From positions 1 to 39,722 of the forward strand of contig JADGJH010000031.1 in the NCBI GenBank assembly GCA_027596945.1: DNA of 39,722 bases. Direction: 5' to 3'. The DNA comes from Physocladia obscura (lineage: Eukaryota > Chytridiomycota > Chytridiomycetes > Chytridiales > Chytriomycetaceae). Position numbers and translations under genes: made by a program. Of the stretch, positions 13,073 through 25,260 are shown one piece after another (positions within the stretch are counted from its first letter, which is position 1; each line of letters starts with the position of its first letter). The notes beneath the pieces are model-generated. The model worked only from the letters and a program-made list of their open reading frames with translations, had not been told where the DNA came from and did no database searches.

Positions 13073-13104
13073 TTTGTCAATGAAAAAAAAAGAAAGAAAG
13101 CTCT
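13073..13104. promoter_or_regulatory. Minimal divergent intergenic region between TSR4-like and NRP1-like genes
   Basis: Only 32 bases separate the two divergent ATG codons, and they include an A9 run followed by GAAAGAAAG. If both starts are right, each transcript must begin inside, or its promoter must extend into, the opposite gene. A poly(dA:dT) nucleosome-excluding tract is the only promoter-like element visible. Confidence 0.5.
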
Positions 13105-15649
13105 ATGAGTTCAGGGGCAGGAACAGGGACAATTCCTGACTTTCTTGTTGCGCTGGCGGCGACAACAACCAGCGACGAGAGCCACGCGAACCCAGGGGTT
13201 GTGTTGGTGACGCGTGACCGAGCCGAGCTGGTGGAGCTGTCGTTTGTAGTGGTGGCGTGCAACCAGAGCACCTCCTATTCAGAGAATACGCCGAGTACTA
13301 TTCACGCCAGCCAAAGTACGCAGAGCACGCAGAACACGCTGGGTGGTGCGAGTAGTCCACACAGCTCGCCGGGCAGTCAGATGCTCCACTGGCAACAGCT
13401 TCTCGTGCGGCCGGCTTTCACACCCTTCTCGCCCTTCTGTGCACGCGTCTCCGGCTTCTCGCACGATCAGCTGATGGCTGCCAAACACTCCTTCGCCTCT
13501 GCAATCAACGAACTCGACCGCTTCATCCAAATTTACTTTGTGTCACAGAACAAGTCGTTTGCCTTTGTCTCCCACGGCGATCATGATCTGCGCTTCCATC
13601 TCGTCAGAGAGGCCAAGGAGAAAGGCGTTGTTCTTGCGCCACACTACGCTGTATTTTTCGACATTGCTTCACAAGTGCGCGTCTGGAGCGAAGGCTACAT
13701 GCAGCAACAGCAGCAACAGCAGCAACAGCAGCAACAACGCGAACGTGAACATCACCAAAACAACCACCTTTTCGTGCATCAGCAGAAACGATTCAAACTC
13801 AATTCTTTCGCCGACGATTCGCTATCTGTTACCTCTGTTCCCACGGCGAATACTCCTCCTATTTTTACTGCTTCAAATGCTACGCACGCAACTGTTCCGA
13901 CTTCTCTCGATCATGCTGCTGATTCTGCCGATCATACTGATGCTGCTAATGCTGCTAAGGCTGCTAATCCTGCTGACTCTGTTGATTTTGCTGATTCTGC
14001 AAATCCTGCAGATTCTTCTGAACCTGATAATCCTGTTGATTCCATACCGACTACTACTCTGGCTACTTTAACACACGTTAAGCCCCCTACTGAAACTCAG
14101 TTAGCGGCATTAAAGTCGTCCTCATCATCAGATCATTCGGATTCGACATTTCCTTCTGCTGAAACTGCTGCAATTTTATCAATCACAAAAACACCAACTA
14201 GTATAACTCAACAAAATTTCCAGCCCCAAACCTCATTTTCCGTTGCCCCTGTAATGCATCATATTATTCCTCCAAATATGTCTCTTGTTGCTCTGTGCCA
14301 TCATGTTGGAATTCAGCATGAAGGCCGTTTACACTGCGGAATCGACAATGCTGTCATGATTGCGAAACTCTCAATTACTGTTCTTGCAGTCGCGTATAGT
14401 TTATTGGCGGCAAACAAAGAATCCAATCCAACTACTGATGGTGAAGGCGGTTCAGTTTCAAATAATAAGAAAAATGTCGAAATTCCGTTTACAAACCCGA
14501 CCAATCTGGCCAATCTTGTTGTTGATTTTTATGCAACTGAAAGCAAAATTGTTATTTTATCCGGAATTTCTTTTACAACGACAGTCACGTATGTTTCTTT
14601 TCAGTTTTCATAATACTACCTTTCGTTTTTTCCTCAGAGATGTGCAAAACTGGCTCAATCAAGTCAACCTTATTGCGTCGCAGCTGTGGATGCTTAAAAA
14701 TAGCGACGGGAGAGCGAGTGGCGTCGGATATGTTGTTTTCAATACGCATGCAGACGCACATATCTGTCTTGTCAATTTGAATGGAAGATCTATGGATGGT
14801 CGAGCAATTCAAGTCGGTCCAGCTTCAGAACGTGAATTTGATCTCACAAGACCGTTACGGGCGCCATTTCCGGTAATTTCTTTCCTTTTTACTTCTTTTT
14901 TCTTCTGAAATTCGACAAATCAGACAGCACATGAAATTGCCGTAGCAACAGCCACTGCACCAGATACAAAACCTGGCGACTGGTTCTGCCCAACATGTCA
15001 ATTTCACAATTTTGCGAACAGGATTCTCTGTAAACAATGTAACAATCCTTCGCGTACAAACAGCATAATCGCGCCAGGTGTGGCAGCGCTCGCAATATCA
15101 GGAAGATCATCGAATCCACACAATAACTTCAACCACTACCACCAAAATCACCACCACCACCATTTTTCGCACCCTTCTTCAACAGGTCAACCATATGCAG
15201 GAATTGCACCGACAGGAATGTCAATCTTGAAGCCAGGCGACTGGATTTGCACTAACGCTGCATGCCGGTTCCAGAATTTTCAGTCGCGGATGGAGTGCTT
15301 CAAGTGCAGATCGTCACGGCCTCCTGGCAGTGGTGCGCCCGGGATGATTGGTGTTGCGGCGTATCCTGGCGGCGGCGTCAGTGGTATTGGAGGAGTTAGT
15401 GGTGGATTCAAACCAGGAGATTGGGCTTGCTCGGGATGCAATAAACATAACTTTGCTTCCAGGGCAGTGTGCATGCAATGTGGGAAAGCGAACGACGGGG
15501 TGAGTAGTGCTGTAAAGCCGAATCATGGCATAGGACCAATGTCCCGGCCGACTGATCGGCCGGGAGATTGGACTTGCCCAGTTCCAGCGTGTCGGTATCA
15601 TAATTATGCAAGTCGAATGGAGTGCCATCGGTGCGGTGCGAGACGATAA
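13105..15649 (+). CDS. NRP1-like RNA-binding protein: inactive ERI1-type exonuclease fold + RRM + four RanBP2 zinc fingers
   Basis: Three exons: 13105-14588, 14638-14872 and 14924-15649 (introns of 49 and 51 bases), giving 814 residues. Residues ~10-430 follow the ERI1/DEDDh order: DFLVALAATTT at 12-22, LLVRPAFTPFSPFC with VSGFSHDQL, SHGDHDL (Asp161), and GRLHCGID (His410, Asp414). The first catalytic pair, normally DxE in 'LDxEAT', is Ala16-Leu-Ala18 here, so nuclease activity is unlikely. A 12-Gln run and an Ala/Asp/Asn-rich low-complexity insert lie between motifs II and III. An RRM follows (~483-565: IVILSGISF and GVGYVVF). Four RanBP2 fingers (PGDWxCxxC...NFxxRxxCxxC) sit near 590, 675, 735 and 786. 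Yeast Nrp1 has an RRM plus RanBP2 fingers and enters stress granules; I infer a similar single-stranded RNA-binding role. Confidence 0.85.
13702..13737 (+). repeat. CAG/CAA repeat encoding 12 glutamines
   Basis: Mixed CAG/CAA codons, residues 200-211 of the NRP1-like protein, in a loop between exonuclease motifs II and III. Codon mixing suggests selection on the amino acids rather than a pure DNA expansion. Confidence 0.95.
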
Positions 15650-15885
15650 TCAAAAAAAAAAAAGAAAAAAAAAAAGGAAGACGTCTCTCTATGTGAGTTG
15701 AGTGTGGTGAAAGAGTGTGTGATGGGTGTGTGAAGTTTCGAGTGTGAGTGAGTGAAAGTGTGACAGGGAAGGGTGTAGTGCGAGAGTGAGTGTGGTAGTG
15801 AGTGCGTGAGCGTTACGGAATTTTGAACCGGGTTTTCTTTTCTTTTTTTATTATTTTTGTCGTATTTTTCAAATAAATTGGGAGG
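15650..15885. other. Intergenic region, (GT/GA)-rich, between two same-strand genes
   Basis: An A-rich run directly after the NRP1-like stop is followed at ~15690-15815 by a purine/GT-rich stretch of degenerate GTGTGA/GTGAGT units. Next come a T-rich tract (15833-15870) and AAATAAAT just before the next ATG at 15886. No convincing ORF is present. It probably holds the 3' end of one transcript and the promoter of the DSS1-like gene. Confidence 0.6.
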
Positions 15886-18800
15886 ATGGCAGCAATTACC
15901 ACGCGAGTCACATCGTCAGCAAGTAAACGAGTTGCTGGGATTGCTGCAAAAGTTCAAATACAAGTAGGAGACTTGGCCCAAGTGCGACGGTGAGAAAAGA
16001 AAGGAGTGGCTGAAAAGAATAACCAAAAACTCAGGGAACCATGCATTGTTGTGCGTGTGCCATCACCACTTGATCAGTTCTACGTATCGCTAACTGTCTC
16101 TGGTCATGCACTACGCCATGCTGCACGGGATGTAGGCTTCGTGGCAACAGGTTGGAGCAAACAAATGTCGGCAAAAGCAATCTCAGCAGGGGAAGTTGCA
16201 ATGACAACAGCAACACCAACTACAACAGCAAAATCGTCAAACTCGAAAACAACGGTGATAGCCGCAGAATCAAGCGAATTGCTCGCGACAGCGCAAATTC
16301 CACCGACAATTTTGACGCATCTTGCACGTTTCGACGCATACGCCGATCGCCTCTTGTACGAACACGGAGAACGATTTTCTCAAGCGTATATTGAATTCTT
16401 TGCTGCTGATTCCGATAACCCGGCGATTGTCGTGTCGGTCGAAGATGTTGCAAGGTGGGTTTTCAAAAGTACAGAAAATAACTGTCCGTCACCAGCTGAA
16501 CTGTATGCGACACATACTTTCCTATCCAAGAACATCAAAATGTTTGCTCCGCTTTCAGAGACGAATTCTAGTTATTCGCCGATTGATTCAAATCCTCGTT
16601 TTTTGCTGCGTGGGAAATCTGAAGTTGACGAGATTTCTTGGATTGAACAGCAAATGAGAGGCGTTCGAATTGGCGACGAACTGAAAAGTTTTTTGAATAA
16701 GGCGGTTACTTTAATAGAAAGGTTCCTTTTTTTATGTTGTGAAATGAATATATAAAATTATTTTAATTTTAATTTTTTTCTTGAATGCAGAGCTAATGCC
16801 AGCCCAGTTGTGGAAACGTCCATGTTTGGTGTTAAAGAAACTGTGACAGATCTTGCAATTGATAATTTGGATGACATTGCCTTTACTGAAACAGATCTTA
16901 GATTCATTAATATTATCAAAGGTGCTGCTTTCAAGCCCTACCCAAATCCATACATTGAATATGTAAATCGCGGAATACTTTCACGTCTGCCTTTTGGATA
17001 TTCAAAAAAGCCAAGTAGGAAAAGCACAAACAACGGGCCGACTGCGTTTTCTCGTGGTCTCGATGCGATCAGACTTTTGAAAGATTTAGGCGTTCTCACT
17101 CCGTGGGAGAACACGGCGATATTGGCTGCAAAAAGTAATGGCGGATTTTTGGACGGTATTCCTGGACATGACTTGTCTGATTGGGCCGATTCCGCCCAAA
17201 CAGATGCGAATATTTGGGGGGATAGATTGTTGGTGCAAGAAACAATGGTCGAAAGTGCATTACAAGAAACACCACTCGAAGAATTGCCTACAAGTAAATT
17301 ACAAATTCCAATTACGCTCTCAAAATCAATTTCTGAAACAATTAATCAAACTGCTGATCCATTATTGAGGGCTGTTAAAAAAAATGTTATTTTTCCATCT
17401 GAAAATATGTCAGACGATTTCATTGACGAAAAACTTGCCAATTCATCCGCATCGACATTATCTCGCCGCGATTTTGAGAATATTCCTGTTTATGTTATTG
17501 ATTCGCCAACAGCTCAAGAGCTTGATGATGGAATTAGTATCGAACATACAATATCTGGAGAAACATGGTTGCATGTTCATATTGCAGATCCAACAGCACG
17601 TATTCCTTCAACTCATCCTCTTGCCGCACTTGCGCAGTTGCGTGGAACTTCAATGTATCTTCCGGAGAGACACTACCCAATGATTCCAGATAGCCTGAGT
17701 AATACAATCTTCAATCTCGGAAAAACTCAGTATGCTCTAACTTTTAGCACTCGAGTTGGCGGAGATGGAGATTTGATTGATTACAAAATTAGTCCCAGCA
17801 TAGTCCGCAATGTCAAAATACTGCATTACCGCGATGTCAATCGCGTTCTTGACTGGAGTACAGTATTTGGTGCCAAAAAGTCTACCAGTGAATTTGAAGC
17901 AGGCTTCAGCGATATGCCATGGGTTGAAAAATTAATGAGAGAAATACGCGACAGCGATGCGAAAAAAGCACCAAGTGCTTCAATTACTCAACCTGAAATA
18001 TCAAAAGATTTGATTGAGCTCCAGAAGCTTGCATATAAACACATGCAATGGCGCGTTTCTCATGGTGGTTTCGCATCTGACCAGCCAAACTTCAATGTCA
18101 AAGTTACTCCGTATCCGCTTGCAATCACTCCAAATTTTCCGACTCGGCCTTTTGAGTATGAACAGCAGCAGCGACAGCCACTTGTTCTCTTTGACTCCAA
18201 TGCAGCCAGTCATCTTGAACCTGCTTCAAACATGGTTTCAGAATGTATGATTATGGCTAATCGTGTTGCAGCAAAATTTTGCGCAGAAATGGATATTCCT
18301 ACAGTTTACAGAGGGCAAGAGCCTTTAAAAGAAGCAAGTGGAGATGTGGTTAAAGCCGCATTGGCATGTATAGATCCTGTATCTGGAGTCATGCCTTTCC
18401 TTGCCTTCAGATCCATTGTTCCATATTTTTCTGCAGCATCATCAAGCATAAAGCCAATAAGTCATTTTGCTCTTGGGATCAATGTCGGTGAAGGGTTTGG
18501 ATCTGGTTACATGAAGGTAACATCGCCACTGAGACGATACAAGGACATGATGATGCACTGGTTAATAAAAGAACGGCTGTTAAAAGAAGAAGGAAGAGTT
18601 TCCAGGAGTCTCTTCACTCTTGAAAATGTTTTCCGGATTTCCGAGCGGATCAGTGATATTGAGAAACGCTCTGAAAAAGTGTCGAGTGCATCATCGAAAT
18701 TCTGGGCCTTGGAATGGATTCAGAGACGTGAGATTCTGTGGCGGTCTGGCGCACCGCAAGAGGTTGTTGACTTTGGTATTGTGGCACATGATGAAAAACT

Positions 18801-19146
18801 GGCAGATCTTGGAGTTGGAATGCCTGGTTTAGCTGTGGGGCCACGAGGTCCTGTGATTTGGAATGATATGTATCGCGGGCATGTTGAGTGGGGTGCATTG
18901 CAGCATACTTGGGAGGTTTCCAGTGCTAAACGATGCGCTAGGCCAACTTACAAATTTGTCGTTCAACGAATTTCTGATATTTTTGTTACTGGTATCTTGG
19001 GCGATTTAGGAGGAGTTGAGGCTCGAATTCATGCTATCAACGGAACTAGTTTTGAATTTGGTGATATTGTTACTTGTGTTGTGGATACAATTGATCCAGC
19101 AGCAGGTATTTTAATTATGGCGGTCGAAATAAACAAAATATTTTGA
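15886..19146 (+). CDS. DSS1: DSS1/CYT-4-like mitochondrial 3'-5' exoribonuclease (RNase II family)
   Basis: Three exons: 15886-15989, 16035-16721 and 16791-19146, with introns of 45 and 69 bases, giving 1,048 residues. The N-terminus (MAAITTRVTSSASKRVAG) is basic, hydroxylated and free of acidic residues for ~27 positions, as in a mitochondrial presequence. The RNB catalytic block is VIDSPTAQELDDGIS, with Asp501, Asp509 and Asp510. The position of E. coli Asp207 is Glu507, a substitution I believe typical of the mitochondrial branch. It is followed by WLHVHIADPTARIP, YLPERHYPMIP and the late RNB motif SPLRRYKDMMMHW (~843). In yeast, Dss1 works with helicase Suv3 as the mitochondrial degradosome; Neurospora CYT-4 is the homologue. 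The C-terminus ends in an S1-like tail. It ends 24 bases from the convergent neighbour. Confidence 0.92.
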
Positions 19147-19170
19147 CAAATAACGGAGGAAAAATATATA

Positions 19171-22100
19171 TTAAATTTTCTTGCTCTTTCCCTTTCCCTT
19201 TCCCTTTTTTTTCCGACGAATTATGACAATCTCTTCGTCACTACTACTTTCATCTTCAGACTCGTTACCACGTTCTTGGCGATCTTTAGCCTTCTTTTTT
19301 CCAGCACGCTCCAATAGCTTATCCAATTCGCCATCCTCCAACAAACCCTTTCCAGATTTAACAGTTGGCTCATCATTTTCGGAATCCTGATTTAGATCAG
19401 CTTTTGGTGTTGCTGGGCGCTTTGGTGATTTTGGCGATTTTGGCGCAGATTTTATTGACGGCGACTTTGTGCCCATTCCTAAGCCAGCGTCTGCTAAGAA
19501 AGCGGCTGTTGCAGATTCACCTTCCTCATCAGTACTTTTTTCTACGTCAATACCACGTCGTCTCAACCGTCTTCGTCGTTCCCGTTCGCGTTCTTTGCGT
19601 TCGGCTTCTTCTTCTGCTGCAGCCTCATTGACATTACGTGCAGGTTCTTTGGGCCTTTTGCGCTCCCCAATCCATTCTCGACCGCCAGTTTCTCCAGAGG
19701 TACCAAAAGCAGATCCACTGGAATTAAATTGCTGTTGAATTGGTGGTTGCTGTTGTTGTTGTTGTAGTTGCTGAGGGAGTCCTGTATTTGGACCAAATGG
19801 CATTGACATACGATAAGAGTCATACATTTGATATTGGTGATTCATTTGACCTTGCTGCATCATATGTTGCATTGGTGGGTATCCCGGCATTGGCATCATC
19901 GATCGCATTGGACCGTACATTCCATTTTGCGCCGTATAGTCTCCGGGAATTGGTGGGCCACCTTGTATAAATGAACTAGCCGTAGCGGGATTAACTATAA
20001 CCCCACCACTTGATGCTCGAGATAAACTATCGGAGTCAGAATTGGGAAGCGGCGTCGCTCCACGCGACTTTGCGGAGCGTGCAGCAGGAGATTTGTGCTT
20101 TGACAATACTTTCTTTCGAGAAGCAAGACTTTGCCGATCACTGGAAGTTTCGCTGCTATTATCTTCGCTCGAGTTTTCATTTGAATCTTCAGATTCATCA
20201 CTGTCGGATTCAGTTCCACTTTCTTCGTCTTCTGCCTCGTCTTCATCTGAGTCTGGCTTGTAATATTTGCTGCGTCCTTTTTTATCTTTAGGTGTACTTT
20301 TTGATGTGCCTTTTGATGTGCCTTTTGATGAGGCATTCTTTGATTTGGCAAGATGGGAAGAGGTTTCAGAGGTTGATCCCCGTCTGCTCGCTGATATTAT
20401 AATTAGACGAGACGATACATTTTTTTTATACTCACAATTTCCGCGTTCCATCATACGTTGCATTTCTTTGATTCTAATTAAATAATTTTTGTTTGTAAGT
20501 TTTTTTTCTTTTCTCCTTCTACAGAAAACTCACCTTTCATTTTCAAGCCACTGCTGCCTCATCATATGATGGCTTGCCGCCAAATTAGGGTCTTCCCAGC
20601 CGTTTTCATATCCGTATTCACTATTAGGCGGGTAATTTCCAGGAAATTGTTGGTAACCATATCCATGAGGCGGGTACAATCCTGGCGGTGGCTGAAACTG
20701 ACCATAACCACCATTAATTTGTGGGTATCCTGGAAAAAGAGACCCTTGTGGCATTTGCATGAACATACCAGTTTGAGCATCTAAAGATTGAGAAAACGGA
20801 CGTGGCTGCATGTTTTGATCCATTGGATGTACACTAAATTGTTTTGGCGGAATAAATGTGGACGAGCGATATCCTCCCATTTTCTTGAGAGCTTCTTTTT
20901 CTTTCTCCCATTTGTCAACTTCAGCAAGAAGCCCTCCTTCAATTTTTGGCTTCAATGCTGGGGCTTGGAGTTTAGCCATGTTCGACGCAAGAGGAAATCC
21001 GCTGGGAATTGCTGCTCCAACAGTTACACCATCAAACTTTTGACGCAACTCTTCGAGAGCTTTTTGGTTTGCATTGCTGCCTCCCAAACCAACAGCTTTA
21101 ATAGCCTGCTCGTAATTTCTTTGCTTGAGAGCCTTCTCTTGGGCTAGTTTTACCTCTGCGGGAAGGCTGACCAGTGGACCCCCATTCCCAGCTCGTCGAC
21201 TTGGACTTTTATCAAGAAGAACTCCAGCAGCGTTTTTTTCTGGTAGTTGAGCCAGTAACGAATTTTCGGCATAGATTTTGAAAGGTTTCTCTTCTTCCTG
21301 CAATTTAATATATTATCCACCAGAAAAAAGAATATAAAAGAAATCATAAAAGAAAAAAAGAAAAAGAAATAACAAACCTCAATATTTACAAATTGTGACA
21401 TTTGGGGTGGTTGCTCAACCAGTAATTGAGGATTAGTACCAAGTGGTGTCGTTCCAGCTGCAAAATTCGGCATTGCTGCAAGTCCACCTGGCATTCCTTG
21501 CATCATAATCATTTGATTCAACAACATCTGTTGTTGTTGGAGCAATTCAGCAGCAGGAACATTTTCGTCATCACTGTCATCCACCTCTTCTTCATACTCT
21601 TCATACTCTTCCTCTTCTACTTCAGCTCCAGGAAGTGAATCATCAGAATCAACACTTTCATCACTCTGACTTCCATCATCATCTTCATCATCATTGTCCA
21701 ATGTTCTCCCTCCATTGATCACTTGACCAAGTTTACTTTTTTGGCCACTGCTCCTTCCTCCTGGCGCAGTAGACTTTTCAATCTTTCTTCTTCGAATAAC
21801 TATCTTTTTTTTACGAGTGACAGCAAGAGGCAAACCACCCAGCACACCAGAATTCATCAAAGATGGATTAACGGGTCCAGGTATCCCGATTCCAAAAGAA
21901 TTATTGAGTTGTGTAGGAGTAGCCATTTTCGGATTGACAACAGTAAGAGCACCACCGGCTGCAGATACGTCCATACTTGACCTGCGGGAAGCTTCAGATG
22001 CAGCGGCTGCCAGAGACAAGATACTTTGTCGTTTCATTGCTGCAGACAATCGCTTGTGATTCTTGACTGAGGCGGAATGCATCGATGCTGCCAACGATAC

Positions 22101-25100
22101 ATTCTCATCGTCATTGTCGTCTTCATCAGAATCATCATCGTCCTCTTCATCGTCGTCTTCATCAGAATTATCACCTCCTTTCGTGCCGCTGCTACTTTTG
22201 GCCGCATTTTGTGGATTTGCTAAGCCCGATGAATTGGCAAAGGCTGGTGATATTTGCGCGTTTGGTCCAACTGAAGATTGGTTTGCAAACTACAAAAATA
22301 AATCAATGATTCAAAAATCATTCTGCAGACTAAAACTCAATCTTTACCTGGTACTGCCAGGCCCAAGTTCCGTCTGGTTGTAAAGTTGGAACAGCCACAA
22401 GAACCAAATCAGTCTTAACAATGTCTTTTGAAGATTCTGTAACTGGTTTTGTTTCACTAATAATGCCTGCGTGGGTCGGAGTATCAACTGATGTTTCTTG
22501 TAATAATTCAGGCTGTGCTACAAAGGGTGTTAAAACTGCGTCTTTATCAACAGCCACAGTTTGTTCGATCGTGCTAGATGCTACAACGGCAGTTATCAAG
22601 TTCTCAGATACAGAACCGGAATTTTCCTGACTCTGGCTGGCAGAAACGGAATAAGTAGATTCAATTGGAATTTCATGATGCACAGGAATGGAATCAGCAG
22701 ACGCAATTGGAATGTCAAAACCATTTATCTTGGCTTGTTTTTCAAAATTTTGATTTACTTCGCCAACACAAACTTCTTTAGAAACTTGTTGTTGAGTTTG
22801 GTAAACAACTTGCTGCTGGTTTTGATAAAGTTCACGAGTTTCATTGTCATTCCAATCATCAACTGGAATAGCCCGTTCACGAAATTCATATCCTCCAGTC
22901 GAACCAGGCATTTGGGCTTCCAGCCATTGAATTAGTCCACGGACTTTATCCAAAATTTCTGCTTTTTCCACAACTCCACGCGCCTCGACTCCTTTGCCCA
23001 CAGCATCAACCCACTTATCCAAATACCCATCTTTACGTGCTTTATACTTGTCTTGCAAAACCAAGTGGAACATTTTCTTACTGGTCCATCCGCTCTCCGG
23101 CGGAGCTTGCGATAGTCCAGCAAGTTCATCAGTATATAGGTAAAGCAGCCCCCACCCAGTAAGCCCTAATTCAACTGCAAACTGGAATGGTCCATAATTT
23201 CTTTTCGTTTCCCCAAACACTGCAACCGCATCAAATGGCGCAATGCCAATCTCTCCTTGTTGCATTTCAACTTCACGTGCAACAAGATTCGCTTCAATTT
23301 TAAATGTTCCCAGTGTTGCTGTTACCCAGCGCAACGCATCCAGTGGGACGTTTGCTGGTTCGTCAGATAACGGCATCAGGTAGATAAATTCCGGGGCAGG
23401 ACGTGTGTCAGAAGCGCTTGCAATCGTTTTGTAGTATTCGTCGCTGCTATAGTTATCGACCGGTAGAACTAGAGCATTGAGCAAAGTCTTGGGCATCTGA
23501 GAGGCACGCATGTCTTCAGTATCAGTGTTTGCTGATGTTGTACCGAGGATGGAAGAGCCTGCAACAATCGTGCCTTCGATACGAATTGGGGGTGTTGTTC
23601 CACCGTCGCTGAGTGTTGTGATTGGAGCGGATTTATCTGGGTCGCAAAGCGATGGAAAAGAGTTGGACAGGTACGAGACGTAGTCGAGAGACGCATGAGT
23701 GACAGCTTCAACTCGAAAAATTGGAAATCCTTTTCCAGATCTGTATGCATCCATGGATTCGTAAAACGCGATGTCCGGGAATTTGGTCGATCCAACACCT
23801 CCGGCAGCATTCAAATATATATTGCTGGTTGTTTCGCCATCAATTCCTGGTTTGGGAACCGGCACATTTTCTTTTTTTTTGCCTCTGTCGCCCAATAAAA
23901 GTCCAAATAATCCTTTTTTGCTTGGTTTTTTTTCTGTAGTGGAATTTGTCGTAGACGATTCCGTTTCATAATTTCCAATAACAGCTACATTTCCGACAAC
24001 CCCGTAAACCGTTTTCCATGCTTGAGCATATCCGCATCTGATGCGTACCCATCCTTCTAAATATACTGGCGGGCCTGCGCCGCGAACTTGGCCAACGGTC
24101 GATGTCTTAAATGGCGATAGTCCAACATCTTTCCAAGCTCGGAGGCTGTCAGCGTCTCTGTCATTCGATTCGGTAGATTTCGATAAAGATGTTACATGTG
24201 TAGATGCAAGACGACGTAATGTTATGTGATGATTGACTTTCGACGCCTAAAAGTCAATTTGAAATTTCGAAAATTGCTGACCGTCAAACAAACTGAAATA
24301 ACAAAAAACGAATAACCGTAGTACCTCAAATTGCGAAAGTCTAATTGCTGTAACCCAATGATTAGCAGCAATATTACTGCGAAGAAATAGGTATAAAAGA
24401 TTCGAGGCGTTGATATTAATTGCAATGCAGACGTCATACGGAGTCGGTGGAGGTGGATACGAGGCAGCAAAAGTTGGTATTGGGGGTTGAAATCCGTAAG
24501 GTAAAATTTCCGCAATTGCATTTGCAAGAGAAAAAGAAACTGCAGGGAAGTTGTTGTTTGCCGTTTTCACAGCGCGAATAATTTTTGCTGCTGGAATTTG
24601 AACAGCTTCAGACTCCATGATCGACTGAGCGCTTGGATTGGGAAAATATGGAGCGGCGGCAATAGCTATAGTTCAAATAATGAGTACATAAAAGAAATGA
24701 AAATAGGTTGTTACCTTCAGGAACTGGAAAGAGGGAGATGGTAGTTCCAGTGAGTTCAGCCCAGTACTTTGTACAGCCGAACGCCTCAAGGGTGGGAAGT
24801 TTAGAGGGAGGATTAGCGGGTACAGCATACAGAAAGGATTTGGCGTAAGACTTTGAAGCCAGTGTTGTGACTAGCGGTGCCAAATCGGGAAGAAGGGGAG
24901 GGGAAAGAATACGATGTTGTTGCTGTTGCAGTAACAATGGCTGTTGTTGTTGCTGTAATTGTTGTTTCTGCTGCTGTAACTGTAATTGCAGTTGTTGTTG
25001 ATGCTGCTGTTGCAGCTGTAGTAGTAGTTGTTGCTGTTGCAGCTGATTGTTAGTAGGTGACGCGCTTCGGCTTGCACTTAGACTGTTGGTGCTTTCGCTT

Positions 25101-25189
25101 TCGGAGCCGCTCTCTGTTCCGCTTAAACTCTCGGTTCCGGAAGCTGATGCTGGAGTTGATGCCGGTGCAACTGCCGTGATGTTTGGCAT
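19171..25189 (-). CDS. Skg3/CAF120-like PH-domain protein with long acidic and Gln-rich disordered regions
   Basis: Seven exons: 25189-24715, 24665-24325, 24246-22348, 22289-21378, 21297-20534, 20473-20436 and 20390-19171. Phases agree throughout, giving 1,882 residues. After a Ser-rich start and a Gln tract (~48-105) comes the PH-like core: FGCTKYWAELTGTTISLFP, then NHWVTAIRLSQFEASKVNHH, then GWVRIRCGYAQAWKTVYGVV. Next are AYRSGKGFPIFRVEA, PPIRIEGTIV, EFIYLMPLSDEP and LDKWVDAVGKG. This order matches the fungal Skg3/Caf120 family, linked in yeast to the Ccr4-Not complex and to bud-neck polarity. The C-terminal half is disordered, with two strongly acidic blocks (~930-955 and ~1100-1160), Pro/Met/Gln-rich segments and a basic GKGKGKSKKI end. 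The intron at 20391-20435 is 45 bases and stop-free, so its retention would add 15 residues without breaking the frame. Confidence 0.85.
24915..25050 (-). repeat. Gln/Leu-rich coding repeat (CAG/CAA/CTG)
   Basis: A triplet-rich stretch in exon 1 of the PH protein encodes about 45 residues, mostly Gln with Leu and some His. It lies upstream of the PH core and is likely a disordered or coiled prion-like segment. Confidence 0.9.
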
Positions 25190-25260
25190 CGTGTTCAGTA
25201 ATAACCACCAGCTTTTTTTCTTTGTTCGAAAAACACGCCGAGATCCTTCGAGTTCCCATC
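25190..25260. promoter_or_regulatory. Divergent promoter region, PH protein / IK
   Basis: Seventy-one bases separate the two divergent start codons. They include a T-rich tract (TTTTTTTCTTTGTTC) on the plus strand. No other element is recognisable. Confidence 0.5.

Noticed and set aside
13538..14071. Leu-rich open frame that looks like a membrane protein
   Set aside because: It is a shifted frame of the Ala/Asp/Pro-rich low-complexity insert in the NRP1-like gene. It is probably an artefact of the GCT/GAT-rich DNA.
15650..15885. GTGTGA-rich tract as a telomere-like repeat
   Set aside because: The units are irregular and it lies between two normal genes, with no tandem TTAGGG-type array.
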